Assembly (NCBI GenBank): GCA_030180135.1
Contig: CM058235.1
Coordinates: 13,005,145-13,069,144, forward strand
Direction of reading: 5' to 3'
From: Orychophragmus violaceus
Taxonomy: Eukaryota; Streptophyta; Magnoliopsida; Brassicales; Brassicaceae
Length of the DNA: 64,000 nucleotides
Numbering within the stretch: position 1 is the stretch's first letter; each line of letters opens with the position of its first letter. The position numbers and the translations under genes were made by a program. Below the pieces are notes generated by a model. The model searched no databases, was not told where the DNA came from, and saw only the letters and a program-made list of their open reading frames with translations. Below are positions 1 to 14,335 of the stretch, piece by piece.

Positions 1-192
1 ACACCAAAAGAAAGCGAGAATCACCGGAGAGAAAACAAAAGAAGCCAAACTGACGATTCTGAGAGAATCATCAAGGGCAAGAACAAAAATAATCGTTCCG
101 TCGGTGCGGCTAATCCGTCACCGGCGGCCGGAACGGTGAAAACTGAGGCGGTTGTGTAGAGAGAAGGGAGAGAATAGGAAAGAAGAGAGATC
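1..192 (-). repeat. GC-rich retroposon-like segment, partial
   Basis: This short GC-rich block is cut by the left window edge. Read on the minus strand it starts with a CT-rich leader and continues with CCG/CGG-rich sequence lacking a convincing ORF. Its pyrimidine-rich end resembles the segment ending near 52600, and it sits just before an AT-rich Helitron-like repeat, as the block at 58900-59785 also does. It could be the 5' part of a LINE or of a Sadhu-type retroposon; the family is not identified. Confidence 0.3.
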
Positions 193-219
193 CAACACCA
201 ATATTTACTTTTGATTATA

Positions 220-931
220 TCTTTATATTAATTGGGAAATATATTTTCTCCTATATTCACTCTCAAAATGATTGATTACTAAATTTTTATTAATAAAATT
301 AATTTAATTATTGTATTAACATTAATTTATATTAGTAATTTTATTATGTTTTTAATTTTACTATGGTGATATACATAACCTTGGATAAAAAAAAATGATA
401 AATATAAAATATTTATGAATATTTTTTAAATTTTATTTTGGAGATATACATAACCTTTAATAAAAATACACAAGTAAGATGAAACTATAAATATAAAAAT
501 ATTTATAAAGATTTTTAATTTTATTTTAAAGATATATATAACCTTCAATAAAAAAAAGTAAGATGATAAATATGAAAACGTTTAAGAATATTTTAAAATA
601 TTAATAAATCATGTTTTGGATTTTATATAGTATATTCGTGTTATTAATATAAATTTTGAAAATTTATATATAAATGATAATATGTTTTAAATAAGATATT
701 TATGTATTGATTTTATACATAAAAATATATAATTACAATTTATTTTATTACTATTAATTTTATTTATAATAAATTATAAAATATCTTATTAAATATAATA
801 ACATATGTATGTTTAATTATAAATATTCTCATATAAATTTTTATAATATTATTATTGTTGTTTAATTAATTTGATAATTTTTTATTTTAATAATATTTGT
901 GTTTGCACATGGTGCGAGCGAATCACACTAG
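220..931 (+). mobile_element. Non-autonomous Helitron-like AT-rich repeat (copy 1)
   Basis: The block starts TCTTTATATTAATTG after an A and ends with a small GCAC/GTGC hairpin (905-915) about 12 nt before CTAG (928-931). That is the layout of a Helitron 3' end. The base after CTAG is C rather than the usual T, which lowers confidence. The interior repeats a motif of about 110 bp around 'gatatacataacctt'. Related copies begin at 51586 and 59794. There is no coding potential. Confidence 0.5.
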
Positions 932-2159
932 CTTTATGTATTACATACGTTCTAAATATATTTTCATGTATGAAACAGTTTTACTATCATGGATACTCCA
1001 ATCTAAATTTTATAAATAAAAACTAAATTGAATCATAAAGGAACTAAAATAATTTGAATCATTAATCCATAACAAATAATTCTAATTGAACTATTACAAT
1101 ATCAAAATTAATACAATAAATGTTAGTAAAAATATAATTTAAATTTCTTGATTAAGAAACATAATAAATTTTCGTAATACTCAAAATCTATCATTTTGTC
1201 AACTACTTAAAATCTTTCTAAATCGACAAGCTGATCATCCTTTCTTAAAAAAAATATTTACAATTATATTAAAAAAAAACATTCAACAAAAAAAAACAGA
1301 TAAAAAAAGACTGACTACAAAAAAAATAAAAATATATATAAAAAATTATTATTATTATATACGTAAAGAAGATAACAGAAAATGATTGGAAAGAGGACAT
1401 GTTCTTTAAGGATGAGGAAAAGCCAAAGTGTGAGTAGCTGAGTAGTTTAAAGGCCAAGCGGTCACTGCATTTTGCAGGAGCACTGGTTCGTCTTTGCTGA
1501 TGTCGATCTTAGCATGTCACGGGCTATGTTTATTTTCTTTTCATTTCAACTATTATTGATTCATATTCTAACTTTATCCATCACGCAGCCTTTTAACCAT
1601 AATGCAACCATACACAATAAGTGTTAATATTTTTTATTGGCTGTCCCGAAGAGACAATTGTTAACAACTTACTGAGATAAACAATTATTTTTATTTTTTC
1701 AGTAATTTAAAAAAAAAAACTTTCATTTTCCAACACTGAGGAAGACGATTGTCAAGGTAGCCTTTTCGGCTATTTTTTTGCTTTCCATTACTGAATTTCT
1801 AAGTTGAAGCCTAGAGTCCAACGTAGCTCAGGTCAAGTGGTCTTCTCTAGTTCTCCTCATGAGTATACGAGGATAAGGTTCCATGTGGCTTTTTCAAAGA
1901 AAGATCAGCCTCTTATATATTCATTCATATGTCAGAGCTAACTTAAAATATCTAAATTTAATAAAAAGTTGTATTTTTAGTTTTTGATAAAAACTGGACC
2001 TAAATTTTGACAAATCTCAGAAGTTTTTTGAAGGTTGGAAACCTAATCTCCAAAAAACTCGTAGAAAATCGAGTATTCTTACTATGTAAAACTTTCACTG
2101 TAACCAACAAATATATTAGTATCTTTTAATAATGTGTAACCGATATTTCTATTAATGTA
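932..2159. other. AT-rich intergenic spacer with a possible degenerate SINE head
   Basis: No gene is supported here. Around 1818-1885 a tRNA-like stretch has an A-box-like 'tagctcaggtcaagtgg' and, about 50 bp on, a weak B-box-like 'aaggttcca'. This suggests the head of a decayed plus-strand SINE, but no tail or target-site duplication was found. The rest is low-complexity A/T sequence. Confidence 0.35.
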
Positions 2160-3400
2160 ATGGAAAAATGACCAAATTATATGTGAAAAATGTCGAACAA
2201 TTTTTGAACTTTTTGAAAATTACCAAAAAAATAGGAACTTTCGGACTACTCAAAAAAAACACTGAATTTTATTTGATTTCCCAATTAAATACCAAATTTT
2301 CGTTGATTTTCCAAATTACACGATGTTAGACAAATATAACGGAACAATTACACTTTGTTTGTTTTGGTCGTTAAGTAAGACGACGTCGTTTTAAGCTCAG
2401 ATGAAATGACGTCGTTTTACATATTTTAAAAAATAAAAACATGGTCATCTCATTGGGCTAGTGGCACTTTCAAAAGAATGTCTAGCATACTTTCTTTTAT
2501 AAAGTATTGATTAAATATCCAAAATATTTCTAATTTTTTAACAAACTTTAAAAATTCTACAAAACTACAAAAAAAAAATTAAGAAAATTTCTAAAAAATT
2601 ACGAATAAATTTGTTGTTTTCTGTAAAATTACAAAATTAAAAACAAATAAAAAAATAAAATAAAAATCAAAGAAAATGCTAAATTTTAAAATTAATTGTA
2701 CACGTTTTGAAACTTATTCCTTACCACTAGGCATGTTATACAGTCATGAATTTTAATTTTAATTATGTGGGTACATTTTTTATGTGGGCACAGTTAATTT
2801 TAATTTTCAGGATTTTTCGAATTTTTAGAGTTTTTGGATTTTTGAAATTGTTTTTGATTTTTTTTATTTTTACCCAGAACTAAAATTTTATTTTTAATTT
2901 TTTAGAATTTTTCTTGATCTTTGTTTTAAGTTGTGAAATTTTTAAAGTTTTTTAAAGATTTTTTGAATATTTAATCAATACTCTACAAAAAAGTATATTA
3001 GACATTTCATTGAATGTGCCAGTAGCCTAGCCACTAGTCCAGTGGCAAGAGACCCCGTTTTCGTCCCAGAGTTCGCGAATTCGAATCTAGGGATGGACAT
3101 GTTTTTATTTTCAAAAACATGTAAAACGACATCGTTTTATCTCAATTTAAAACGACGTCGTTTTACTTAACGACCAAAGTAAACAGCGTGTAATAGTTAT
3201 GTTACGTTTTTCTAATGGCGTGCAATTTTGGCAAGTCAACGAGAAGTTTGGTATTTAATTGGAAAGTCAAATAAAGTTCAGTGTTTTTCTGGTCGGTCCG
3301 AAAGTTCGTGGTTTTTTTTGCAATTTTTGAAAAGTTCAAGAATTGTTTGGCATTTTTCCATTTTTTATATATATTTATTCGCCCTAAATCAGGAAATGTG
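2160..3400. mobile_element. Foldback/MULE-like element with very long terminal inverted repeats
   Basis: The two halves are inverted copies of each other almost to the centre near 2790. The left arm carries 'aatggaaaaatg' (about 2159), 'cgttaagtaagacgacgtcg' (about 2370) and 'agtattgattaaatat' (about 2503). The reverse complement of the right arm carries the same landmarks in the same order (about 3365, 3170, 2978). The arms are about 500-600 bp with many point differences. A tRNA-like insert with 'ttcgaatc' lies only in the right arm (about 3020-3090). No transposase ORF is present, so the element would need to be moved in trans. Long-TIR MULE and foldback classes both fit; no clean target-site duplication was resolved. 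Confidence 0.7.
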
Positions 3401-3509
3401 CGATTTACAAACATTTAACCGAGATCAAGTTGAACCGGCCTCCGAAAACCCTAATTTGATATCAACTAATTAGGAGAACAAAAAGAAAATAAAAATAAAA
3501 AGGTCAGCC

Positions 3510-4315
3510 ACCGCTAATAAAACCGTCGGCTCACCGGCGGTTGGTTGTAAGGGGGAAGTTTAGCCTTTCACTGCTGATCTCGAATATAGGCTCTGGAGAA
3601 CCGACCCTTTTCACTAGATCCGAGACCAAAGCTCACCACCTCTCCGCCCCCTTCCGGAAAACCAACATTGGCAGAGCAAGCCTCTCGCCCAAAACCGAAA
3701 GTCCACCAGTTGAAGAAGTCCGACACCGGCTCCAAAACAGAAGATTACATACCTCAGGGATCTGAAACACCAACTTTACTCACTGGATTTTCTGCGATAA
3801 CAACCTCTAAATCGCTCCACCACCGCCTAGACGCCGCCGCACCTTCCTACCCCGATTAGCCTTCCCTTAGCCCTCGTCGCCCTCCTAGCAGAGATATAGC
3901 CCCAAGAAAACACACCTAGACGCCGGAAAATGCCACCGAGCACAAGGAACCGCCCTTCAAGCTCGAGCCACGACTTCCGCTGCGGGCCACGCCTTCATTA
4001 CCGCCGCCGAGAACCCCTTCGTTGCATGCTCTGTCGTTGCCCTCAAACAGCTCTGCAGCCCTCAGAGATCTACTCGGTTCACGGCTTGGAATTCGCCGGA
4101 GCACCGCCTCGCCATTCAAATCATCACAAACCGAGTAACACCGGAGAAAAGGACCGGCACCTCAGAAAAATTCTCGCAAACACACTTATTAGAGGGACGA
4201 AGCAGCCTTCCTCTCACGTCGCTGACGATGAACCCGAACGGCGGAGAGGGACTTGCGAGATCTACTTTTTTCTCTCTCTTACTAATTTTTCTCTCACTAA
4301 CGCTCAAAGCTTAAA
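3510..4315 (-). repeat. GC-rich retroposon-like block
   Basis: About 800 bp of clearly GC-richer sequence is embedded in AT-rich spacer. Read on the minus strand it starts near a CT-rich tract ('gagagaaaaaagtagatctc', about 4280-4262) and ends near an A/T-rich tail around 3480. Open frames on both strands overlap and none resembles a known protein, so they are probably by-products of base composition. The layout resembles the block at 58900-59785. LINE 5' leader or Sadhu-like retroposon are candidate identities. Confidence 0.35.
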
Positions 4316-4609
4316 TTTACAGTTCTTTGGACCAAATTATATGTTGTTAGAACTTAGAAACAAGCTTTTTATTTTATCCAGTTTATTTTATCTTTGCATA
4401 TTACAATTCACATCAACCAATGGGACGAAACTTGCAAACTTGTAATACTAGTCTCCTATATATTTTATAAAATGCTAAGTTTTATTTTTCATTATACATC
4501 TTTTGAATGAGACAATAATCTAAATTGACCAATATACTTCGAAATTATTAAAAAGTCGATCGCTTTTAATCTTTGATGCATTTTAAAAAGTATAAAACAA
4601 ATGCTGTTG

Positions 4610-4742
4610 TGACAGCAGATGGGCTAGCACGACGGGCACGTCTCAGACAGTCATGGAGTTTTCATGTTGGACCGGAACCACCATCATGGACAATAGATAA
4701 CTAGGTTTCAATTCATTATTGTTGTCAAAAAAAAAAAAAAAA
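4610..4742 (+). mobile_element. Short A-tailed retroposon (SINE-like) with 16-bp target-site duplication
   Basis: A 133-bp insert ending in a long A run is flanked by exact direct repeats AAAACAAATGCTGTTG (4594-4609 and 4743-4758). This is the signature of LINE-machinery retroposition. A weak B-box-like 'taggtttcaattc' lies near 4701, so it may be a 5'-truncated SINE; there is no ORF. Confidence 0.75.
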
Positions 4743-4758
4743 AAAACAAATGCTGTTG

Positions 4759-5968
4759 ATACGGAAAGAACGTAGAAATTAACTATCACATCGTACCGAA
4801 AAAGATTCCTACTCCTAAACATAAATGGAAAAAACAAAATTGTAGTATTTTGTTAATTAATGGAATCTTTAACATTTTCCTAAGAAAAAAAAATGTTTTT
4901 AACTTCGCTAGATTTTTTCCTCCTCGCAAGAGAACTCAACCATACAACATTTTCAGTGGATCTAAAAAAAAGGTCTTTGTTTTTTGTGGTCACTAAAGTG
5001 TATTGTGGGGTTAGCCAAAGGGCAAGAAAAATAAATAAAAAACGCTAATACAATCCAAATACACAAACACCAGAATTTATAACAAATATTTTTTTAAGTT
5101 CCGTACAGGTTTTTCTTATCAATAAAATAGAAATCATCCTAAAAATTATTGTAGATCATCCACAAGGGTACAACAAATTAAGCAAACTATAACCACAAGA
5201 AGAAAAATGAGAAAAAGAAGAGATAACACTAAGAATACTGCGCCGAAAACTTTGTGCATAAATATCTATATTAAAAAGAAAAAGATCAAATTATTTTTGT
5301 TTAGAAAAATTTAAAATATGTTATTTGTAGCCTATATGCAGATTCAAGTTTTTGTTTATTAGACCATAAAATCATCGAAGAAAAACATAAAGATTCTCAT
5401 AAAATCATCATAAATGTTTCTATTTTATTTCTCATCAATTTGAAGGAGAAAAATATTTGTTCATTAATTTCTCAAAACATGAACAGGAATTGAGTGGAAT
5501 CCATGCACTAAAAATGGTCATTAATTTATACCAAAATATTTTTCTTCTTTAATTGGTATAAAAATGAACAACTAATTCCTTATATTATTTTCCTAAATAT
5601 GGTCATTAATGAGACATGTAGTACTTTTTCTTATGCTTATCTTTTTGATTAGGTGGGTTAAGTTGGTTTTCTAAATTCGATGAAAGTTGTAAATAGTGCG
5701 GGAAACGTCTTTTATGGGCTTTTCATTGTGAAATTAATAACAAGGCCGACAAAAAAAAAAATCGTCGGCAATTTGTGAATAATCTGCAATAAAAATGATT
5801 ATATAAAATTGAAAATACGGTGTAGCAACACGACTCATATATGTTCGCTATATTCCTATGGCGGCAATTTTGTAATTATTTTATATAATTGTTAAATCCA
5901 TACAAATATAAATTTGTGAACAAGAAAAAGAAAGGTCAGGAATGAAGTGTCTTTCTACCCCAACTAGC
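4759..5968. other. Spacer upstream of CYP707A2
   Basis: AT-rich sequence without a supportable gene. It presumably contains the distal CYP707A2 promoter, but no ABA-response cluster could be picked out with confidence by eye. Confidence 0.4.
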
Positions 5969-5976
5969 TATATAAA
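5969..5976 (+). promoter_or_regulatory. TATA box of CYP707A2
   Basis: TATATAAA lies 85 bp upstream of the CYP707A2 start codon. This puts a probable transcription start near 6000 and gives a 5' leader of roughly 50 nt, normal for this family. Confidence 0.7.
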
Positions 5977-6053
5977 GCCCCTCAATACTCTTCAAGCTAA
6001 GTCACTAACAAGAACCAACACATACAACTTATAACTTGATTATCTTTTGAAAA

Positions 6054-9000
6054 ATGCAAATTACACCATCTTCAATTTTCTTCTCCTCTGTTTATGCTCA
6101 TGAATCAGCACTAAGGATCACAATAACTAGTCTAGTAGTAGCGTTGCTAGTGGTGTTGCTTCAATGGCGGTTGCACCGGAAAAAGCAAAGACGGAGGCTA
6201 CCACCCGGTTCCATGGGTTGGCCTTACATCGGAGAGACACTCCGCCTCTACACAGAGAATCCCAATTCCTTCTTCGCCACCCGCCAAAACAAGTATTTAT
6301 TTTTACTCTTACATGAATTATGGAAATATCAAATTTAACGTGGTCCTAAGGTTGCCATTGTTAATTGAAAAACCAAGATTTCGAATCTTTAATATGCGAT
6401 TTCAATCATAGTTAGCTATTATGAATATCTTGAATGACAAGTATATATCCACAGATACGGAGAGATATTCAAGACACATATATTGGGATGTCCATGTGTG
6501 ATGATAAGCAGTCCAGAGGCAGCTCGAATGGTGTTAATAAGTAAAGCACATATGTTCAAGCCAACTTATCCTCCTAGTAAAGAGCGTATGATTGGACCAG
6601 AGGCTCTTTTCTTCCACCAAGGTCCTTACCATTCCACACTCAAGCGGCTCGTTCAGTCTTCCTTCATGCCATCTTCTCTCAGACCAACTGTCTCTCAAAT
6701 CGAGCTCCTCGTCTTCCAAATCCTCTCTTCTTGGACATCCCAAAAGACCATCAACACCCTTCAACATATGAAACGAGTATGTCTCTTTGCTCTATTTTGG
6801 GTTATATGCATGGATGGTCCTTGAGGCATGCCAAAAGAAATATTGACAAAAGATCTCCAATTTTTTGGGGCCTCACTCTATCAAGAAAAGAATAAATTAA
6901 ATTAAAAAAAATTAAGAAAAAGCGAAGAGATTTGAAAATTCTTTGGGGTCCACTTTATAGGAATATATATATATTATGAGGAATTTATGTTTTTACTCTA
7001 TGATAATAGTAATAATTCAAAATTAACGTTGTAATTTTTAAATCCGCATAGAACCGTATATTTTTCAGGATGAGCTCTGATTTTCTGTGTGGGATTCTTT
7101 ATTAAAGAATTGATTTGAGAGGGAATTGGATTTGTGGGTGTAGTATGCATTCGATGTGGCGATCATGTCAGCGTTTGGGGACAAAGAGGAGCCCACTGAC
7201 ATTGAAGCAATTAAGCTTCTCTATCAACGTCTCGAAAGGGGTTACAACTCCATGCCTCTCGACATACCTGGCACACTTTTTCATAAATCCATGAAGGTAC
7301 GTATGTTATAATTCTTGAACTATGTATATCCATGGCACACTTTTTCATAAATCCAAGAAGGTACGTATGTATATCCATGTCAAATATGAATCATTATAAC
7401 TCTTTAAATTCTCTGGGGAAATTGTACGTAGAACGTGACAAGTCTTTGTAGAATTAGAAGAACAAAAAAAATGTACAGTATAATTTTTTGGGGACCACAC
7501 GTGTGCGATTTTATTTGACTATATATGCTAGATTCGTTTCACAAAAACATGAAGACAAAGTCATCTTCATGGGTAGATGTTTGATGCCTTGAAAATACAC
7601 CATTCATGTGTTATATAATTTTTTGATTTTTTTTATAGAAATAATTGATTTGTGTAATTGAAAAAAAATAAAGGCAAGGAGAGAATTAAGCGATGAGTTA
7701 AGGAGACTGATAAAAAAGAGAAGAGAAAGTAGAAGAGGAGGAGGACTATTGGGAGTACTTCTCGGTGCTAAGGATCAGAAAGGCAACAATTTAAGTGATT
7801 CACAGATAGCTGACAACATCATCGGCGTTATTTTCGCTGCCACCGACACAACCGCTTCGGTTTTAACTTGGCTTCTCAAGTACTTACATGACCACCCCAA
7901 TGTCCTCCAAGAAGTCACCGTAAGCAACTTTTTCAATTTTTTTATTCTTTAATTTTGTCTTTTGCATGTTAGAGATATTATAGAAATGTTCTAGATCTCA
8001 TATATAAAAAAGATGTTACCGCAGAAAATAGTTTAAACAAGAAAATGACATCTTCTTTTATCAATCACCACTTGCATTATATATGTTGTTGATCATACTA
8101 TATTCTTTTATCATAATACGTACATTTAGTAATGTTTAAATATGTATTCAATTTTTTAATAGAGGGAACAGGTCTGCATTCGACAGAAAATAAGGGAAGA
8201 AAACCGAGGAATCTCGTGGGAGGATACAAGAAAAATGCCACTGACCACAAGGGTAATATCCTATTTTGATGTATTGATCATTTGGTATATCCTATATTTT
8301 TGATATATTAATCATATAAAATGATGATGACATAATATAAAATCAATTAATGGCATTTACACGTATTTGATAGGTTATCCAAGAGACACTAAGAGCAGCA
8401 AGTGTATTGTCCTTCACGTTTAGAGAAGCTGTAGAAGACGTCGAATTTAAAGGCTACTTGATCCCAAAAGGTTGGAAGGTTCTTCCTCTTTTCCGGCGAA
8501 TTCATCACTCTTCAGATTTTTTCCCCGAACCCGAAAAATTCGATCCTTCAAGATTCGAGGTATACATTCCTATGAATCACATACTAACCAAAATGATAAG
8601 ATTATTGATTTATATACATATAGATGGTGGATAAGTTGACTGAGACATGCAACGATGACTTTAACCTAGTAAAATAGAAAACACAATGATCTAACTCAGT
8701 GTCAAATCTAGGGTTTAGTCTATTATCTAGGTTTTTTTTTTTAAAGTCAATTATGTGGGGACTTTGATGTACTTACATTGCATGTAGATGATAACTTGTA
8801 ATGTCGACAGGTGGCACCAAAACCTTACACGTTCATGCCATTTGGGAATGGAGCGCACTCATGTCCAGGAAGTGAGCTGGCTAAGCTTGAGATGCTTATC
8901 CTCCTTCACCACCTCACTACCTCCTTCAGGTATTTTTATTATTTTCCTATAATTTTTCGAAAACTGATGAATTTTGAATTTATTTTGTCTCAATGTCTTA

Positions 9001-9640
9001 ACCTAATTGATAGAAGTAGCCATAACCATTTTTATTGCATATTCTATCTACATGACTCAAAAACTAATTTTAAGTCGTCATCACTTCATGATGTCATATG
9101 TGCAATAACATACAATTGTTTTGTATTTTTTGACGAGAGAAAAAAACTACGTGTTTTATTGAAGATGTTTAGTTGAACTTGTGATGATGATAAAGGGTCA
9201 ATGGGACCAAAGACGTGGAAAAAAACTTGTGATCATAGAGTTTGAAAGAGATCGCCAGCTGTAAAATGGGATCTAGCTAATATAAGAATCAATCTTGGAT
9301 TTTGTTTCTATTCTTGAGAACTTATGAGTAGATATTTGTTGATAAGAATAATTAGTGGTGTCCCCAAATAATTTCCAAAACATGTGAATCGGCGACCTGG
9401 CAAATTAGTACTTACTCATATGGTCCAGCACAAAAGATCTGAATCTCGTTAAACATCAAATTTTTATTTTTATTTGTTACTTTTATTATTCAAAGAATTA
9501 GTGATGATTGATGATTAATGATTAATGAAGTTTGGGTTATAATTTGCAGATGGGAAGTGGAAGGAGGAGAGGAAGGGATACAATATGGTCCTTTCCCTGT
9601 GCCCAAGAAGGGTTTACCAATAAGAGTGACTCCAATTTGA
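6054..9640 (+). CDS. CYP707A2: Abscisic acid 8'-hydroxylase, cytochrome P450 CYP707A2
   Basis: ER-anchored P450 that hydroxylates abscisic acid at C-8', the main step of ABA inactivation; the Arabidopsis orthologue lowers seed ABA during imbibition. Eight exons join in frame with GT-AG introns: 6054-6292, 6455-6776, 7144-7296, 7674-7919, 8163-8252, 8374-8559, 8811-8929 and 9550-9640. They give 481 residues, close to the ~482 of Arabidopsis. Visible features: N-terminal membrane anchor (about 20-41), proline hinge LPPGS (about 50), I-helix AATDTT (293-298), ExxR as ETLR (354-357), PSRF (408-411) and heme loop FGNGAHSCPG with ligand Cys430. The start is the first ATG, 85 bp after a TATA box. 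No frameshift or stop is seen, so the gene looks functional. CYP707A1/A3/A4 are less likely because the N-terminal and I-helix regions read as CYP707A2. Confidence 0.96.
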
Positions 9641-11439
<1,799 letters not shown>

Positions 11440-11449
11440 CGTTGGTGAT

Positions 11450-11844
11450 GGTTTTTTTTTTTTAATCGTCTAGAACACTGTTACAATCATGAGTGATATT
11501 GGATCTAATCCTAACACTAAGGATTTTTTAATCAAGATCAACACCATGATTCAACTACCTGCAACACCTACGATTACGATGAACAGCTCCACGAACAATG
11601 ACTCCATGGTTCATCTTTCCCCTGCAATACTTGATCTACGACGAACAACTTCACATGTACCACACCTACGATGGACAGCTCTCCCGCAACACATGAGACC
11701 ATGATGGCTGGTTGTTACCTACAACTCTGGACCTCATAGAAGCTTGCATTCTTTAATCCGGCTAAACTGTATTCTCTGGGAATCGAACCCCAGACCTGGT
11801 GTAGAAGCCTTTAAACCCTTGACTATTGAGACAAGGAGCTTCCA
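11450..11844 (-). mobile_element. tRNA-derived SINE, near full length
   Basis: Minus-strand SINE of about 395 bp. The head at 11844 reads GGAAGCTCCTTGTCTCAATA (A-box region). A canonical B box GGGTTCGATTCCC is at 11776-11788, and the tail is a 12-nt A run (T run 11452-11463 on the plus strand). It is bounded by CGTTGGTGAT at 11440-11449 and 11845-11854, a 10-bp duplication that extends to 12 bp with one mismatch. The order of pol III boxes, tail and duplication fits a SINE mobilised by a LINE in trans. A 71-codon plus-strand frame inside it is a by-product. Confidence 0.85.
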
Positions 11845-11919
11845 CGTTGGTGATAGTTAGTAAACCATTTTAGTTATTGACTAAAATATTGAAAACGAAT
11901 TAAATAAACTGATCTACTC

Positions 11920-12395
11920 TATATATGGGCCTACCTTCACCAAACCTTACACCAAAAAAATATTTCTATTATTATATTATTAAATTTAAAATTTTCCTTA
12001 TTTTAAATAGTTTAATAAACTCTAATTATTCATATAATAGTTTGAACTTCAATTTTTTTCTTTACAAAAATATATAATTGTATTATGAACTATATAATTA
12101 ATATTAATTTATAAATATCATAACGATTTTATAATTAACATAAGTGATATTGATTTTTATAAATTTATGTATGTTATATATGAACTTATAAATAGTTTTT
12201 ATGAATGTATGAATTATTTAATTAATTAATAAATTATAATTTAATTATATTAATAAATAAAAATAATATTTAATGTTTAGTACAACACTATTCACAAAAC
12301 ACCAAAAATAATATTTGGTATTGGATTTGGTGCATCATTGAAGAAGAATTGACACCAAATTTGGTGTTTTGGTGCTCCATTAGAAACGTCTTAAT
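11920..12395. repeat. AT-rich MITE-like sequence
   Basis: AT-rich block whose right end 'ggtgctccattagaaacgtc' resembles, in reverse complement, the MITE end type 'gagcatctccaatgg'. A matching left end is only weakly visible near 11925, so boundaries and class are uncertain. Confidence 0.3.
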
Positions 12396-12489
12396 AGTTA
12401 ACATGTATTTAATCAATTCCTTTGGAAGTACAAACCCATATACAATCATGATATCTATGGGGAAAAGGCCGTTTTGCTCTTAAACTTAA

Positions 12490-12747
12490 AGCACGTCTAT
12501 CGTCGTATATAGAGGGTTTGTTAGCGTCGTTTCCTAGGCGAAATATGATAAAAATTAATTAATTTAAGAACCACCCAATAACAGGTTCTTATTTAAGAGA
12601 CTTTAAGAACCTGGTTCTTCACTGTTCATGTGACGTGACAAAACCTGATTGGTTCTTTTTATTTTTATTTTTTTCATCTGTAAAAAAAAAACATTAAAAA
12701 TTAATTAAGAACCCCCTTTAAGAGTTTCACCGCTGTAGATACTCTTA
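12490..12747. mobile_element. Tourist-like MITE (candidate)
   Basis: Imperfect inverted ends, 'aagcacgtctatcg' on the left and 'gagtatctacagcgg' on the right in reverse complement, are each bordered by TTA. That is the target choice of PIF/Harbinger MITEs. The interior is non-coding and AT-rich. Confidence 0.4.
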
Positions 12748-12752
12748 GGCGA

Positions 12753-13246
12753 ATAAGAAAGAAAAATATGTTAGCTTGGATCAGTGGCAAAGGCACATCA
12801 CATCACGTAGGAAGAAGGGGCATATGCAAAATCAAAAACACCCCAATGATTTTAAACATTTTCATATAAATTCTATATAACTTTAGTAATATCCTATTAA
12901 TTATTAGTAATTCTACCCCTAATTTTTTAAACAAATTTCATACTTTCTCCTATAAAAATAATTTCTGCTTCAGCTACTGGCTTGGATGAATGCAAAGTTA
13001 ATTGTTGCGTAGCCAAGAGATGTAATCTGATTGTAAGTGAGGGGATATTGAATACACGTATATATATGCATACTTGGAAGTGGATAAAGTCTGATACAGA
13101 TGATTTTGGCACTGTGTAGCAGTCTTATCGTAGTCAATGAAAAGATGGTTACCTAGTTTCAATGGTGGATTGCACACAAAGACCGGCTCATCTGTATGCA
13201 AATAGATTTTGGATTGTGTTCAAAATTTGAAATACGGCCCCTAATG
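12753..13246. other. Spacer left of the nested retrotransposons
   Basis: Holds short open frames on the minus strand (12927-13201) with no recognisable domain. This is the pre-insertion flank of the first copia element; the AATTA target at 13247-13251 recurs at 34936-34940. Confidence 0.4.
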
Positions 13247-13251
13247 AATTA

Positions 13252-13395
13252 TGTAGAAGAAGAGAATAGGAGTAAGACTGAAAACGTTTATATTATTATC
13301 AAACTTGCTTAATTACAATCGAGAGCTCATACATGTTCTTATATGCATTATACAGAAGGATCTAGAGAGCTTGTAAATTTTATCAACATGGACAG
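13252..13395 (-). repeat. Copia-1 3' LTR, outer part
   Basis: First 144 bp of the left LTR, starting TGTAGAAG. It is interrupted at 13395 by the gypsy element, whose TSD GACAG is 13391-13395. Confidence 0.92.
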
Positions 13396-14051
13396 TGTGA
13401 TACCCCGATCTCGGAAATACGATAAAAAAATTATTATTACATGTAATGGTATTTTTATCATCAATAAAATGAATTTCCTTGTTAAGAAATTCATTGGGAT
13501 TATTTTTGGAAATTCTTGAGAATTTTCATTAAAACCCGGTTTTTCCAAGAAACCGATAAAATGTTCGGATAAGCGAAAGAACCCTCTAAAGTCCAGAAAA
13601 AACTATGAAATTTTGACCACAGCTCCATTAAAATATGTAGAAGCTATGGTTAAAAGGATTTGTCAAGATGTGACATCTAGATTAAGTTATGAATTTTGAG
13701 TCATTAATGAGTAATTAGTGATTAAAAATTCAAAATAAAATCCATGGAGCATGGACTTGCTTAGGGCTGACTAGGGAGGATAAGAAAAGTCATTTGTGAT
13801 CTGATTTAAGCCCAGCAAGGAGTGAGCCACGAAATTCAGCAAGAAAAACCAAAAAGAAGCCTCATGGGCTAGATATAATGAATTTGTCAAGGCCTTTTGT
13901 GGACCAAGCTCAATGGGCTTCTTCATGGGCTTCAGGAGGATGAGAAAGAGGATAAGAAGAGGTGTTTTTGGCCAACACCTGGCCTAAGGGCGTGGCATGA
14001 GAGAGGAGTGGAGAGGAGATAAGTGGAGGGTGGAGATTAACTCCCTTTGGC

Positions 14052-14059
14052 TATAAAAA
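14052..14059 (+). promoter_or_regulatory. LTR TATA box of the gypsy element
   Basis: TATAAAAA in 'ggctataaaaagggagc'. The same box in the 3' LTR is at 28495-28503. Transcription would start about 30 bp downstream, defining the U3/R border. Confidence 0.7.
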
Positions 14060-14099
14060 GGGAGCTCACCCCTCTCATTTTTCTCCACACCAAAAGCTC

Positions 14100-14335
14100 A
14101 CAAGAAAAAGAGAGGAAGAGGAGAGAAAGAAGAGAGAAGGAAGAGAAGAAGAAGAGAGAAAGAAGAAGAGAGGAGGAGGCGCCAAGGAGGAGGAGAAGAA
14201 GAGGAAGCCGGAAGAAGAAGAGGAGGAAGAGAAGCCGGAAAGGAGAGAGAGAAGGAAGAGACAGAGAGGGAAGAGAGAGAAAGAGAGGGAGGAGAGAGAG
14301 AGAGAGGGAGGAGAGAGAGGGAGGGAGGAGCGAGA
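14100..14335. repeat. GA-rich purine tract in the gypsy LTR
   Basis: Nearly uninterrupted purines (GAGA, GAAGAA) just downstream of the predicted transcription start. The second LTR has a version of slightly different length at 28553-28780, showing slippage since insertion. Confidence 0.9.

Noticed and set aside
3020..3090. tRNA gene
   Set aside because: B-box-like TTCGAATC and a loose A box are present but no cloverleaf can be drawn; it is probably tRNA-derived repeat sequence.
3930..4445. 171-codon plus-strand frame in the GC-rich block
   Set aside because: No recognisable motif, and similarly long frames exist on the other strand. GC-rich composition inside AT-rich spacer explains the open frame.
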